DNA from: Sphaerosporella brunnea
Lineage: Eukaryota; Ascomycota; Pezizomycetes; Pezizales; Pyronemataceae
Length of the DNA: 64,000 nucleotides
Direction: 5' to 3'
NCBI GenBank assembly: GCA_008704415.1
Contig: VXIS01000062.1
Coordinates: forward strand, 1 to 64,000
Part shown: piece after piece, positions 46,387-58,474 of the stretch
How positions within the stretch are numbered: position 1 is the first letter of the stretch
Layout of the letters: every line of letters begins with the position of its first letter
The notes under the pieces: generated by a model
What the model was told of the DNA's origin: nothing
The model's database searches: none
Seen by the model: the letters and a program-made list of their open reading frames with translations, nothing else
Program-made: the position numbers and the translations under genes

Positions 46387-48391
46387 GGTAGGTCGATGCG
46401 GAGAGTAGAAGATGCGTTAGTACGGCTTCGGGTGACGATTGGTGCCGGATTTACGACTATCGGCGAAATCTGGCGGGGACATGGGTTCGACCGCGGATTG
46501 GGGAAGCCCGCTCAGGTTGAGGCTTCTCAAATGGTTGGCCAAAATTTTGTCGATGGCTGGCGACATCGCATGAGGCCGTGCTTCCACGGGTCGACGCATC
46601 GCATGAGACGATTTCATCTCATCACAACCGAAGAGCTATCATCAAAGATCCACACATCCATTAGGAACTATCTGCTTGGCCCAACTTCGAAAATGCATTG
46701 TGCATCAACCCATCCATGGCCATCACCCAGTCGCGAGGCATATCCTTATCGTTTATCGTCGGAATACCTCAACGGAAGACGGCTGGGCCGAGAATGTTTC
46801 TCCTGCATGCGCAGATTGCGGGGTGTAGATCAGCATAATCCGTTGCGCCTGTTCCGCGGACTGATAGAATCCCACTGGTTCGTTCTTCAAACAAACTTTG
46901 AGGCTGGATTTGAAATCGGCCCTGCCCTTTTTTTTTTCTTCTTTAATTTTCTGATTCGCCGAGAATTTTTCTGGGTGGAAGATGTTTATATTGCCAATCA
47001 ATTCCGCATTCCTCACTTTTGTTTTGCCGCTGCGCATATTGATGCTATCTGTACCATCATCCACCGGTTGATTTTTGCCCTTTGGAAAGATATGGCATTC
47101 TCACCCTCACCGCTGATGGTGTGCGGGCAGGACGTTCCTTCGTCGGCTGCTCCTACTATAAGTATATCTGACTGTTGAGACGGGGCGGGCGTAGGAAAGG
47201 AAGGGGTTATGATACAGCTAGTGCACGCTTAATGCGCTTCCTGGCAGTACTAGTAGATTGCCGCCAAAAGCAACCACTAGTTCAAGCTCAAGGCCGCTCC
47301 CCACTCCCCTCTCCTTACATCTACTGCATCCGGCGGTCATAAGCAGCGGCCAACACCCGAGGATGCAGAGGCATTTCTGGGGCTGGCCAGAGAATCTCTT
47401 GGATACCTACCTGCAGCTTATGCAGCGAGACCTAATTTCGTTTTGTTTGTGGTGGTTTGGGCAGACGGGATTGGAGGGAAGCTGTGTAACCGAAACGGGA
47501 GCCTGCTGGCATTCGACGGGACCGATTTTGGCCGCGCGGGATTTCCACGACTTTTGGAACTCTCTGTTTCCCACTAACCATGGCCACACACAGCGGGGTG
47601 TTTGTGGAGTAGAATACTATACTACCGACCTACTTACTTACCTACGGTAAGTACTTTATTGAACCTTCTACTTGTAGTTTGTGAACTGCAATATCTTCCT
47701 CGCGAACATGACGGCGGCCCGAGCCTGCAGGAGCTAGCGGGGTGACAACACACCTCTCGCCGCCAACGTGTCTGTGGCCTAAACCCTGTCCGGGCTCGTA
47801 CTTTGCTTACTTCATGTAGGCACTCTGCGATGAGAAAAAAATTCCTCCATTTTGATTTCTCTTCATTTGAATAATGGAATGGGCTTTTTCTTTCTATCTT
47901 CCACACACCCACACCCACCACACACTCGCAAACAAGTCGTAATTTTCATTCGTTCGGAAGCGGAGAGAGAGTATTGATTATTGGGTAAGTTGCATTCCCC
48001 GTAGGTCCGTCCTAATCCCGCGGATTGCTGCGTTTCACGCCCTCCCTCCCCACACCCCGCGCCTCGCCTCTCGCGGCTTGCGTTTGGTCATAAAAAAGAA
48101 AAAGAAAAAAAAAGAAAAGAAACCTATTCCAGCACATGTATTGGTAGATAGCGGAGAGTGTTTAAAGGCTCGATATCCATAACGTTTGCAAGCTGCCTGG
48201 ATATATCATCTGCATGCACTGGTTCTAGTTTCTTACTCTCCACAGTTCGCAGAGCATTGGGATATCGCCATATCTCCTCTTCTCATTCTCCGTTTGTTCT
48301 TTTTTTCAAGGCTGCAGGGGAATCAATACTAGAGATTGGTAAGTCCTCTCATGGCTGCACGGATTATCACTCGAAGTTCTGGTTAGCTGAC
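46387..48391. other. 2-kb intergenic region with one long unexplained open frame
   Basis: An open frame of 260 codons (46396-47178 plus) begins 10 bases after the preceding stop. It has no recognised domain and contains a T-run-coded polyPhe, so it is not called as a gene. The 3' part (47900-48390) is the promoter region of the coiled-coil gene; a possible 5' UTR intron runs from GTAAGT at 48340 to GGTTAG at about 48386. Confidence 0.4.
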
Positions 48392-51300
48392 ATGCGGCGG
48401 CCAGCCCGGATGTCGACCACTCCAATCCGTGCCCCCTCTCCGCCCTCAAGCGCTCTAATCCACCGCCACGAAGACGAAGGCGACTACTCTGACGAGACCT
48501 TGGGAGGTACCGGATCCCGCAGCAGCAGCGGATCCCGCCCCGGCAGTAGCGCTGGCGGACACGTACGGCACTCCTCGTTCTTCCCGCCGACGCCGCCATA
48601 TTCGAACCACTCGCGGCCTCCACGAGCACCTACCGAGTATCACCACCACCAGCAGCATCAATATGCGCCCCAATACCCACCAGCGCCCTCCTCCTCCACC
48701 TCTGGGAGGCGGCCAAACTATCATCACCGCCCACCGCCCCCTACCACTATCCCAAGAAGTGCATATGCAGCTTCTCACAGCGGTGCGCATTCCCGGAGGT
48801 TGAGCGGATATAGCCATGATCCCGGATTGGCGCTGGAAATGCAGCTGGAACGTCAACATCAATATTATGATGATATGATTTTGGGCCCGGAATACCCGCC
48901 CAGTCCTCACGCTAGTAGTGGTGGAGGATTCGCGGGTGCGGATCCCCATGAGAATCTGGCAGCTATCGTGGACCGCGCTGGCGGTGCTGTTAGCAGCTTG
49001 AGCCTCAGCATTCCCAGCTTGCACCAGCTGTGTGAGCGGCACCGTGCTGTAACTGCCGAGCTGGAACATTATGAACGTGTTGTAGCAGAGCAGGAGGGCC
49101 AGATGAAGGAGCTTTTATCGAAAGAGAAGAAGCTAGACCAACTGAAAAAGACGATGGAGCACCTTAGCGGGGTTCATACCGCCGAGGTGAATACGCTTCG
49201 AAACCGGATTGGTGATTTGGAGCGCGAAATCAAGAGGCTTCAGGAGGCGATTGAGAAGAAAGAGCGGGAAAGGGAATCCTTTGAGGTGAAGGTTGATGAG
49301 GAGAAGGAAGAGCTTGAAAAGCTTTTTGATGAGTGGAAAAGGGAAACGCAGGAAGAACACGAAAAAGCGTTGAGGGAACTAAAAGAGGAACAGGAAAAGC
49401 TCTTGGAAGAGGAGAGGACGAAGCATGAAGGTGTTCTTGGGGAGAAAGACGCCGAACATTCAAAGGCTTTTGAAGAGAAAGAAGCCGCCCACCAGGTCTC
49501 CCTGAAGGACTGCGAAGATGCCCATGAGGCAAAAACGAAAGCTTTGGAAGAAGACTTCAAGCAGCAAAAGGCCGAGCTCGTCTCCACCCACGAATCGAAA
49601 CTCGCCGATGCCGAGTCCGCTCACCAGGCCAAAATTGAAGAGCTCAAGTCTGCGCAAATGAAGCAAGCCGAGGACTTCGCTACTGAAAAGACCTCACTCA
49701 ACGAAACTTTCCTGGCCGAGAAAGCAAAACTTGTGGAGGAATTCGAGGCCGAAACAAGGACCATTGAGGAGAAATTCAACGCGGTCAAAGGGCAAGTGGA
49801 AGAGGCCCATGCTAACGAGAAGAAACGGATAGAGGCCGCATTCGCGGAAGACCTCGAAGCTAAGGAGAAGACTTACTCCGAAGAGAAACAGGCTTTGGAG
49901 GAGCGCTTTGCAGCGGAGCGGACAGCCAAAGAGGAAGCTTTCGCTAAAGAAAAGGAGGATATGAAAGCGGAGTTCTATAAGGAAAAGGAGGAGATGAACT
50001 CTGTCTTCACCGCGGAGAAGGCCGATATTGAAGCCGCCTTCGAAAAAGAAAGAGCCAAACTCCACGAAACCTTTGAAGCCGCCAAAGCGGCATGGGCGGA
50101 GGAGAAGGAGCGTATGCTGTCAGGATGGGAGGCTGAGAAGGAAAACATGACCACTGGGTTCGCCAATGAGAAAGCGCAACTGGAAGAAATCCAAAAGGGT
50201 CTCGAGACCGACAAGGAGAATCTGACAGCAGACACGATTGCCCTAAAAGGCGAGAAGGAAACCCTTCAGACCGAAAAGGCTGCGCTGGAATCCCTTCGTG
50301 ATCAACTGGAGGAACGTGTTTCAAGCCTTGAAACACTCAAGACCAGCCTCGAGGCGGAAAAGGATGCTCTCGTGGCTGTGGGCGAATCCAAGGCGGCAGA
50401 GTATTCTGCCGAGAGGGCGCGGTTGGATGGGATCATTGCCAACCTTCAGACCACACTCGACGGTATGCAAAAAGAAAACAAAAAGTTGCTCGACACGTTG
50501 AAGAAAATGGCCGAAGAGGAGGAAGGTGGAGAAATCAGGAGCCGCGGCGATGGATTCTAGTAAGCCGTTCCTCCTAAATCCGCGGTCCGGAAACTGACCA
50601 GGCACAGCATCGATGCATTTACAAAACTCACCAAGGACATCGTCGACCTCTCCCATGAGTTCAATACTCTCCCGATCGCGCCCCCAAGCGTAAGCCCCGA
50701 TTCCAGTCTTTTTCAGATCCATACTGATACCTCCACATAGCGCGTCCTTGCCGAGCTCCCTGCTGGCCTTCCGTCAATGCTCAACGACACTGAAGCTTCC
50801 AAGCTTCTTCGACAAGCCTACGTGCAGCACACAATCAGTAAATACCTGTGCTATCGTATCTTCCAACCCTTCCTCTTCTCTCTCGGCAAGCGTTACGACA
50901 AAGCAGACACCTTTTTCCAAGCGATGTCCAACCAACTGCGGGAAAAGAGCACACGCAAGGAGGCCGTGTGGCGGCACTACACTCTCCTAGCAGGCTACAC
51001 CACCTCCAACGCCAAAAAGAACCAGCAAGTAGCTGCCGCCCAAGTAATCGAGGAGATCGCAGCATACATCAAGCCCTTTGCCGACCCGAAAAAGATGAAC
51101 GTAGTCACATCGGGTATCACTCGTATCGTCAAATTCGCGATCGAAACCTGGCGCTACGCTCGTATGGAGCGTGAAATCGTTACGGCGTCTATGAGCACCG
51201 ACGATGCCACTGATCCCGAGCGTTGGACTTCCCATGCATGGGATATGTCTCCGCTTCCAACCTCCCCTTCAAAGGAGGAAGGTGGAAACTCAGTGGTCAT

Positions 51301-52560
51301 GACCTTGCTGCCGGTGTTTATGCGCGAGGGAACACTGCCATCACTGCATCGCCCGAACGCAGTTCTGGACCAAGGACTTGTGTTCAGCAAAGGAGTCGCA
51401 CTATATGCCGACTGCGCTCCTGTTCTGCAGAGGAAACACGAACTCGGCTCTTTGGAAATTGATATCGACGACATTGAAGAAGTTCCAGAACATGTGGAGG
51501 CGCGCGAGAATACCGAACTCGAAAAGCAGGCGCGGGAGGATCTGGCCCGGACTATGGCCGGGAACGAAGCACAGGGCCCACCGCTCGAAACGGCGGAGCA
51601 GGTCACGGATGAGGAGGCGGCTGCTGTCGAGGCTGCTATCGAAGCTGCGGTTGAGAAACATATGCATCGTCCCGTTGAAAGTGTGATTGGTGGTGTCGAA
51701 ATCCCCAAAGGTGAGCTTGATTGTCATCATGACGCCGCTGCTGCTTTAGTTGAAGTATGCTGATCTTGCGCGCGGAAGATGAGGGTTTGGATGAGGAGCA
51801 CGTGGAGAGTGAGGTTGGGGAGAAGGAGAAGGCAGCTGTGGAAGAGGAAGTGAAAGCGGTGGTAGAGGAAGAGGTGGAGCATGAGGAGGTGGAGAAGACG
51901 GAAGAGGAAGAGGAGAAGAAGGAAAAGGAAGAGGAGAAGAAGGAAGAGGAAGAGGAGAAGAAGGAAGAGGAAGAGGAGAAGAAGGAAGAGGAAGAGGAGA
52001 AGAAGGAAGAGAAGGATGATAAGAAGGAAGAGGAGGATGAGAAGAAGGAAGAGGTAAAGGCCGAAGAGGAGGTTATGGAATCGGTGAAAGAGGAGGTGAA
52101 GGAGGCGAAGGAGGCGAAGGAGGAGATGAAGGAAGGTGCGGTGGGAGAGGAGGAAAAAGTGGTGATCGTCGAAGTTGAAGAACCCAAGAAAGAGGACCTG
52201 GAGCCAGTTCCTGTTGCCGAGGCCATAGAGCGGCTTCCATCGATACCCGAGGAGTCAGAAGAAGCATCCGAGGTGGCTCAGAAAACCAGCGAAAACGAGA
52301 TACCCGCCCCATCCACCGAAAACGTGGAGGATGATCCGCCACTGGTTACCGCTGAAGCTCAGGAGTCAGAGGTATCACAAACCTCACTTTATGCTGAAGA
52401 TGGGGAGGAATCAGTGGAAGAAACGCCAGAACAGGCGGCTAACGAATCTTCCAGTAACTCCATCGGGGGATCGATCGTGAAGAAAAAATCCTCCATTCCC
52501 GTACTCGCTAAAAGAGGCAGAAGTGGTAGTGTAAGCAAGAAGGCAAGGAAGCAGCAATAG
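48392..52560 (+). CDS. Large coiled-coil protein with conserved fungal C-terminal domain
   Basis: Four exons, 48392-50559, 50608-50689, 50741-51710 and 51779-52560, give 1333 residues; introns are 48, 51 and 68 nt. Residues 1-190 are Ser/Pro/His-rich. About 200-720 is a long uninterrupted coiled coil of Glu/Lys/Ala heptads. The joins give GDGFYIDAFTKLTKDIVDLS and then NTLPIAPPSRVLAELPAGLPS, which opens a conserved ~180-residue block: AYVQHTISKYLCYRIFQPFLF, RYDKADTFFQAMSNQLREKS, VKFAIETWRYARMEREIV. This block occurs in uncharacterised ascomycete proteins with the same coiled-coil plan. The C-terminal exon is extremely Glu/Lys-rich (tandem EEEEEKKE units, 51900-52020) and ends in a basic KKARKQQ. 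It could be a structural or scaffold protein; the role is unknown. ATG 48410 is an alternative start. Confidence 0.8.
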
Positions 52561-53596
52561 CGTGGTGGCTACTAAGTATTTTATTGTTTTTCATATCATC
52601 GAAAACGGGTATTATTAGGGTGGGGTCTACAGATGTATGGGCCGGTTGTTTGTTTGTTTATATCATGATATGATTATTCATATTTTTCCTTTTTGAATGG
52701 ATCTTTTGGATTTTTTGGAGCTTAATTTGTGTACTTCAATATCAGGATTGATTTCAAGTGGTGGAGCTCCGGAGATGGGGCCATTGACGAGGTTCTGGTC
52801 GCCTGCTTGATCGAAGCCAATTCCCTTCCTAGGTTCTATTATAGGCAATAGAACGGGGTGTGTAGGCGAGTCAAATACCATAGTTACACCATCACATGAC
52901 TCCCATTCTCCCGCTTTAAATTTGTACTCGCGCCTGTGAGCAAGGAACTGCTGGCAGGAACATGTTCAGTTCAGACCCGGCGAACTTAAACTTGTTGGGA
53001 AGTGGTTCACTGGGAATCACTCGAATCATAGCATCATACTAAATCCTTCTGGGAACTTGTTCGTGGCAAAAGGCTTTTATCTCTTATACTTTCCCTCCGG
53101 GTCAAACCTTCCGTACACCCATGGCCACCTTTTGCTCTATCCACCGTACCCCACTGGTGAATGTGCAAGTGACACAATATGATCAGATTTGCACATTGCC
53201 TCATTTAACTACATATTCCCATGTGCCGCCTTAACAACCACAGGCCCCTCTCCCGAGTCACTGAACACCTCAATGCACAGTGACGCCTTCTCTTGAGATG
53301 CAGCGCGCCAGTGGCTGAGGTTTTTGTCATATTTGTTGCGGCGCTGCATGGTAGCTTAGAGGTGAGGGGCTTGCGATCAGGAAGGGTTCGACGAGTGATC
53401 ATAACCTGTCATTTACACGGGCACAGTAGTTTGACCCCGGAGGGGTATCTATCGTAGAGAATAAAAGCCGAACAAAAAAAAAACGCCCGTATAGATTAAG
53501 AACCGAGGCTTTCAAACCCGTTCTTTAGCTGCTACATCAATCCTTTCGCGTCGTCGAGCCTCTTCTCTTCCATTAGGTTAACATTGGCAAGCCGGA
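52561..53596. other. Intergenic
   Basis: About 1 kb between the coiled-coil gene and the hAT-like MITE. Only short frames (under 70 codons) occur and none is recognised. Confidence 0.4.
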
Positions 53597-53834
53597 CAGT
53601 GTTCCTAATAGCCGGCCCAAAAAGTCGGGCGATAAAGGGAACTGCCGGGCTGCTTAAGAGGGCCGCTAGCATCCCTCTAAGGAGCAAAGAGATTTATGGT
53701 CTGTACGTCAATTGAATTGTTCTATTTGTACTCGAAACCCGCCAGCGAAGCAGACCGCCAACCCACCCGTCAATGTCTGGAGCCCAACACGCCCAATTGC
53801 GGCCCGGCGGGCCGGCTGGCTACTAGGAACACTG
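53597..53834. mobile_element. 238-bp hAT-like MITE, copy A
   Basis: The left end is CAGTGTTCCTAATAGCCGGC; the reverse complement of the right end is CAGTGTTCCTAGTAGCCAGC. The inside is rich in GGGC/GCCC and without coding capacity of its own. The same ends occur at 61369-61691. CAGTG-type ends fit the hAT superfamily, but the 8-bp flanks (AAGCCGGA / CCTTCCCT) are not a duplication. The right end lies inside the coding frame of the Cys-rich F-box-like gene. Confidence 0.8.
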
Positions 53835-53858
53835 CCTTCCCTTGAGGCGGTGAAGGCA

Positions 53859-53914
<56 letters not shown>

Positions 53915-56260
53915 GGCTCCCAAATTCCGTGGAGGTACTCAAACTCCTCGAGTCCCGACATGCAATCCTTCTGGGAACACCATCGCCCCTCGAAGCCGTC
54001 AGGCACCGAACCCGTCATATCTTCTCGATCGCACTCAATACAGAGATACAACTCGTTGCACCTTTTGCAAGCGTCAAGATATACATCTTCACAATTTTCG
54101 CAGAATACCTCATTACAGCGGTGACAAACATTCCACTGTGACGGAATCGGCTTCTTTGACAACGAAATAGCGCTGGCGGCTCCAGGATTGGTCGAGGCTA
54201 TGCATTTGGCACAGACCGGTCCGTCGCAGCCTCGGCATATTTCGAATGCATGTGCCTCCTTGAAAGTAGTGTACCTATATTCATTTTGGGGACCATCTAG
54301 TGTATATCCTGCCAAACCGGAAATAACTCTCTTGGAGTAGGCAGAATGCTTGCCATATTTCCGGAAAACCTTCTCGCGCTCTGGGTCACAGTCATACTCA
54401 AGGTCATGACCGGAGTTGTCGATGGTCACCAGTCTCCCGAAGGGTGGCTGGCAGCGGAGACAGAAGGCACGACCACACTCCTCGCATTCAATGACAAGGT
54501 CGGTTCTGCCCCAAGCGCACTCCTCACATTCTGGGTCGTGACCTACTCCTCCGCAGTAGTTGTGGATATAGGCGTTGTCCATCGACATGAGTGGATTTTG
54601 TGGTCCTGTGGGAGGAAACTGGCAGTTGTGGCACACAAAGATACCGCATTCATGGCATGTCTGTGATTCTACACAATCAATGCATAGTTCTCCAATGGAG
54701 AACCTGCCAACACCAATGCCGGAGCCAGTCTTTATCCCACCCAAATCCTCGATTTCCTCGCCGTCACGATAACCGGGGGGCGAGATGGCATTCTCCCAAA
54801 GGCCACAGTGATGGCACTGTTTACCGCCCTCAGCCTTTCGTCGTCCGATCGGGGCAAGAGAATGCGTGTGCAGTATTCGATCCTCATACCCCAAGTGCTG
54901 CGGTACCGCAAAGGTCAAATTTCCAAGCACCAAGGGGTATGTGTGTGGCGGACGCTGTTCGTTTGTATTCAGATAGCTGGCGAGCTTGAACGACCAGCAA
55001 AACTGCTTAGCGGCGCACAGCCCGAAATCGAGCTGAATGTCCAAGTACCGAGAGAGTGCCAAAAGAGTGATTACCGGGTTCACATCCACCAGCGGAAACA
55101 AAGGTGCATCCCACAGACCGGCTATGTCGTTGTATGACCGGTAAAAGCGCTCGCACTCGTCGAACTGTCGTAACATCGTCGTCTCCATCCCTTGAAGCCA
55201 TGTGAGCGTGTCCTGCCCATGGATGAACATCGGCATCATTAGAGGCCGTGTGTAGGAAAGATGGAATTCCCGATGGATGATTTGGGCGAATAGCTTCCTC
55301 GCGTTGTGAAGCGAAACGGGCTTTCCTGCCTTAGCATCATCGGGATGTGGTGAAAGCGGTACGACGGGATCGGTGGTTTCCCAGACATGAATTGTGTGAC
55401 GTTGGGACCCGGCCCCCCAAACCTATAGACCATGAGTTATGATGCACCGTTTTCCGCTCAACTTGGGGGTTACTGACTCGGAGCCATTTCAGAGCTATCG
55501 GCTCATGATAAAACATGCAGTCCATCAGCCAGTCTGGAAAAACTGCCCAATCAATGTTCTTGCAATCTCGAACGCTCAATCCACGTAAGGTGCTGGAAAA
55601 CCTCCTTAATATCAGCTGGAGCCACTGGGTGTCGACCCCAGTGCCGTCGAGGATAAAAGAGGTGACGTTCCGTCCGATCGGCAGGTGTCGGATGATTTGT
55701 GCCAGGTGCCTTCCCATCATGTTTCGATAGTAAAACCCGTTGATGTTGAATCTGTCGAATGTGACAGGAACCTTCGGGAACCGAGACAGTTTAGCCCGAA
55801 CTTGGGCTGATTCCTGGATCCAGTTCGCGCAAATGCAGTCTTGCCAGTCGCTGCCATCGAAAGCCTGTCGAAGGCCCGAAATGAGCTCGTTGAGGGTCTG
55901 CTTTTGTGACTCTAGTCTGTTCTTTTCAATCTGTGCTCGAAGCTCGAACATCTGGCGTGCCTCATTCTGTAAAAGTCGTCTCTGATGCTCGTGGTCGAGA
56001 AGGTTCTCTTCCTCTTGCTGCTCGAGGGCATCCATCCATCGCTCAGCGCCTTTGCGCAGGAAAACCATGTTCCTAAAGAAACGGGGGTTTCCATCGATGA
56101 AGTTGCGCAAGGTCCTGGAAGTGTTTCGAACACACAGGTAGTCCGGAGTATTCAAGACGGCAAAGACGCCCGTCGCGATGGGTGGAAGGAGCATTGCCGA
56201 CTCCAGTGGGGAGAAGCCGACAGGCCGAGGCACTGGCAGTTCATCCTGAGAAGCCGCCAT
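53770..56260 (-). CDS. F-box-like protein with Cys-rich zinc-binding modules
   Basis: Exons 56260-55478 and 55422-53770 give 811 residues; the 55-nt intron (GTCAGT...CTATAG) joins KWLR to VWGAGSQ. Residues about 14-60 (FSPLESAMLLPPIATGVFAVL, YLCVRNTSRTLRNFI) look like a degenerate F-box. A charged helical segment with EQQEEENLLDHEHQRRLL follows, then a probable leucine-rich part. From about residue 420 come at least six Cys pairs spaced as treble-clef or ribbon fingers: CHHCGLW, CIDCVESQTCHECGIFVCHNC, CEECAWG, CEECGRAFCLRC, CRGCDGPVCAKC, CHRCNEVFCENC and CKRCNELYLCIEC. The predicted role is substrate recognition in an SCF ligase. After a run of about 18 Asp coded by GAT repeats, the last ~21 residues (AVFLVASRPAGPQ...GSRH) and the stop come from the hAT-like MITE at 53597-53834. 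Confidence 0.75.
53860..53914. repeat. (ATC)n microsatellite coding polyAsp
   Basis: About eighteen ATC triplets on the plus strand, read as GAT codons on the coding minus strand, make a polyAsp tract just before the MITE-derived C-terminus. Copy number is likely variable between strains. Confidence 0.9.
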
Positions 56261-56915
56261 CGTGCGGTGCGAGGAACGAACGTTCTTGTTGTTTATTGTT
56301 GCTTATTGTCGAGGGGAGTGGGGTAGTCGTAGTGCTTGAGGTTGGGGATTGTTGAGAGGTCTGAATTGGACGGCGGTAGCAGGTTCCAGCAACAAACTGG
56401 GCATGGATGATAATCCATGAAGCGCTTTAATCCAATGCATCACTCGACCATCGCTTGCTTAGGTTATTGTTATGTCATCATATTTCCCCACGCTTTCGCT
56501 GGCTTGGCATGAGCTCTGCTCCTGAATTCAGCCATTCCCCTTCACGCATAGCTCAAGCCGAAACGTGCAACATCAGAACCTCTCCCCTTTCGCTAACTTA
56601 TCTGCCCCTTCCCACCACTGATTTCCCTTTCACCACCTTCACTTCACACTCGACTCCCCTTTCTCCCTTCCTCTCTCCCCCCCTTCCCCGCCCAACATTA
56701 CACGAGCTAGTTACTCCTGTAGCTTTCACTTCTCTTGCTTCTGATTGCATCCCCTCCTTCTCATTTGCTCACCCCTCCAACGGCGGGAAAGACATCGTCA
56801 ACTTCGCTTCTCGATAGCCTGCCAGCCAGGCGTAATTAACTTTACCCTCATCTTGTCTACTCCCCCAATCAATAACGACAACCACTCTTCCGTCCTTCCT
56901 GAAACAACACCTAGC
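56261..56915. promoter_or_regulatory. Divergent promoter region of the F-box-like and NTF2-like genes
   Basis: About 655 bp separates two start codons that point away from each other. The half near the NTF2-like gene (56580-56740) is strongly pyrimidine-rich on the plus strand, as is common just upstream of fungal start sites. No specific factor site is assigned. Confidence 0.5.
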
Positions 56916-58474
56916 ATGTCTCTCGAACAAACTTACACGCGCTTCCTCGTCGCCCCGAATGCAGATGTCCTTGACCCTGCCGTCACGTTCCATTACATCG
57001 CCACCGCCATTTCCGTGAACGGCCCTCAGGATATTATCAGACAGCTCAACCAGGAAAACCAGAGACAGCTCAAGAAGCGGGTCCAGAAGCCCCTCGCTTC
57101 TATTGAGACCAGCAACTCTCTGGTTTTGGAGGTCGAGACTGAAATCGAATTTCTGACCAGTGGGGCGAACTGGTTGCCCGGTCTGGACGACAACTTCCTC
57201 GCTGACCACATTGTTCGCTTCCCTGTGGTAAGTTTCCTTGCTTGTTCGTTTTGCCTTCCATGCCTCGTGTTTCGCGTTCTGCGTTTATTTTTGTGAAACA
57301 ACGCGTCTCCCTCTCCGTTTTCACGTGACGACTGTTGACACTGTTGCTTTCACCATAGGTGCACATCGTAAACTTTGAGAAGGGTCTCATCAAAGAGGCC
57401 CGTCTGTACTGGGATCAGGCCAACCTCTTGAAGCAGCTAGGAGTTATCGGCCGCACCGGTCGTAACTGGCCCATCAAGGACGGGAATGACCAGATTATTA
57501 TGATCAACGAGTCCGTCTCTCGACAATCCGCCAAAGCAGTCAGGTCCATCCCTCAAACACCCGAGCGGTCGCGTTCCAAAGGTCCTGAGAACGTCACCCG
57601 TGATCCCCACGCGTCTCTTCAGCTTTTCAGCCCTGCGGACGAGTTGCCCGAGCCGGAGAAAATTCGTGCACCCCGCAGCAGCTCTGCTTTCAGGCCTCCA
57701 TCCCGTAACCTGGAAAGCATCATCGGCGAAGACGATGGACCACTCCAGCCAGTGAAGCCTCCCAAGTCCCGTGGTTCCTATTCTCAGCGAAAGACCTTGG
57801 ATTTGGGCGAGCACATGAAAGAGGACGACGATGCTGACATACCTAAGGTTAAACCCCCGAAGACTAAGCTCGTCGATCCCTCCAAGTACTCGCACTTTGA
57901 GTTCGCCGATGAGCCGGATAATTCCCAGTCTGCTCCGGCAATGAAGCCCTCCAAGTCGACGCACAGGAGCACCTGGGACTTTGAGGACTTCACGACTCCG
58001 GAGAAGAGGCCTCTCAAGATGCGGAGGGACGATGTACGTTCCTTTGATTTCAGCGAGGAAGACGAGACTGAACAGAAAAAGAAGCCTGCGACTCTGAGCA
58101 ATGTGACTAACAGTCTCAATGCTGTCGCTAACGGTCGCGGCACCAATACCAGCCATTTTGAGATTGCGGACAACTCCCCTGCTGGCAAGGCCCCGATCGC
58201 CAAGAAGAAGCTGAGCCGTCACATGCAGCGCCAGGAGGAGTCCGATGATGATGGTGATGATTTCTTTGCCAGCTTTGGTGCCGAGACTAAGTCCACCGGC
58301 ATTCGAATCGCTGGCAACGGCCAGGGTCAGAACAAGAGTATCGAGAGGGAGTGGAGCTACGACCAAGCTGTGCCGTCCAAGGGTTCCGGCAAGTTCGCCG
58401 GCATCCGCATCGCCGGTAACGGTCAGGGTCAAAGCAAGAGCGTTGAGAGAGAGTGGAGCTACGACAAGGCCTAA
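56916..58474 (+). CDS. NTF2-like domain protein with C-terminal glycine-motif repeats
   Basis: Exons 56916-57227 and 57359-58474 give 475 residues; the 131-nt intron (GTAAGT...CACCATAG) joins phase 0 within RFPVVHIVNFEKGLI. Residues about 1-165 form an NTF2-like alpha-beta domain: YTRFLVAPNADVLDPAVTFH, WLPGLDDNFLADHIV, LIKEARLYWDQANLLKQLGV. The rest is disordered and charged: GSYSQRKTLDLGEHMKED, DPSKYSHFEFADEPD, STWDFEDFTTPEKRPLK and FFASFG. It ends with two near-identical units, GIRIAGNGQGQNKSIEREWSY and GIRIAGNGQGQSKSVEREWSY. This layout is conserved across filamentous ascomycetes. KYSHFEFAD and WDFEDF resemble ribosome- or RNA-associated motifs, so RNA or ribosome association is possible, but no function is established. 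Confidence 0.82.

Noticed and set aside
54346..55137. Several plus-strand frames of 65-132 codons
   Set aside because: Shadows of the Cys-rich F-box-like gene on the minus strand.
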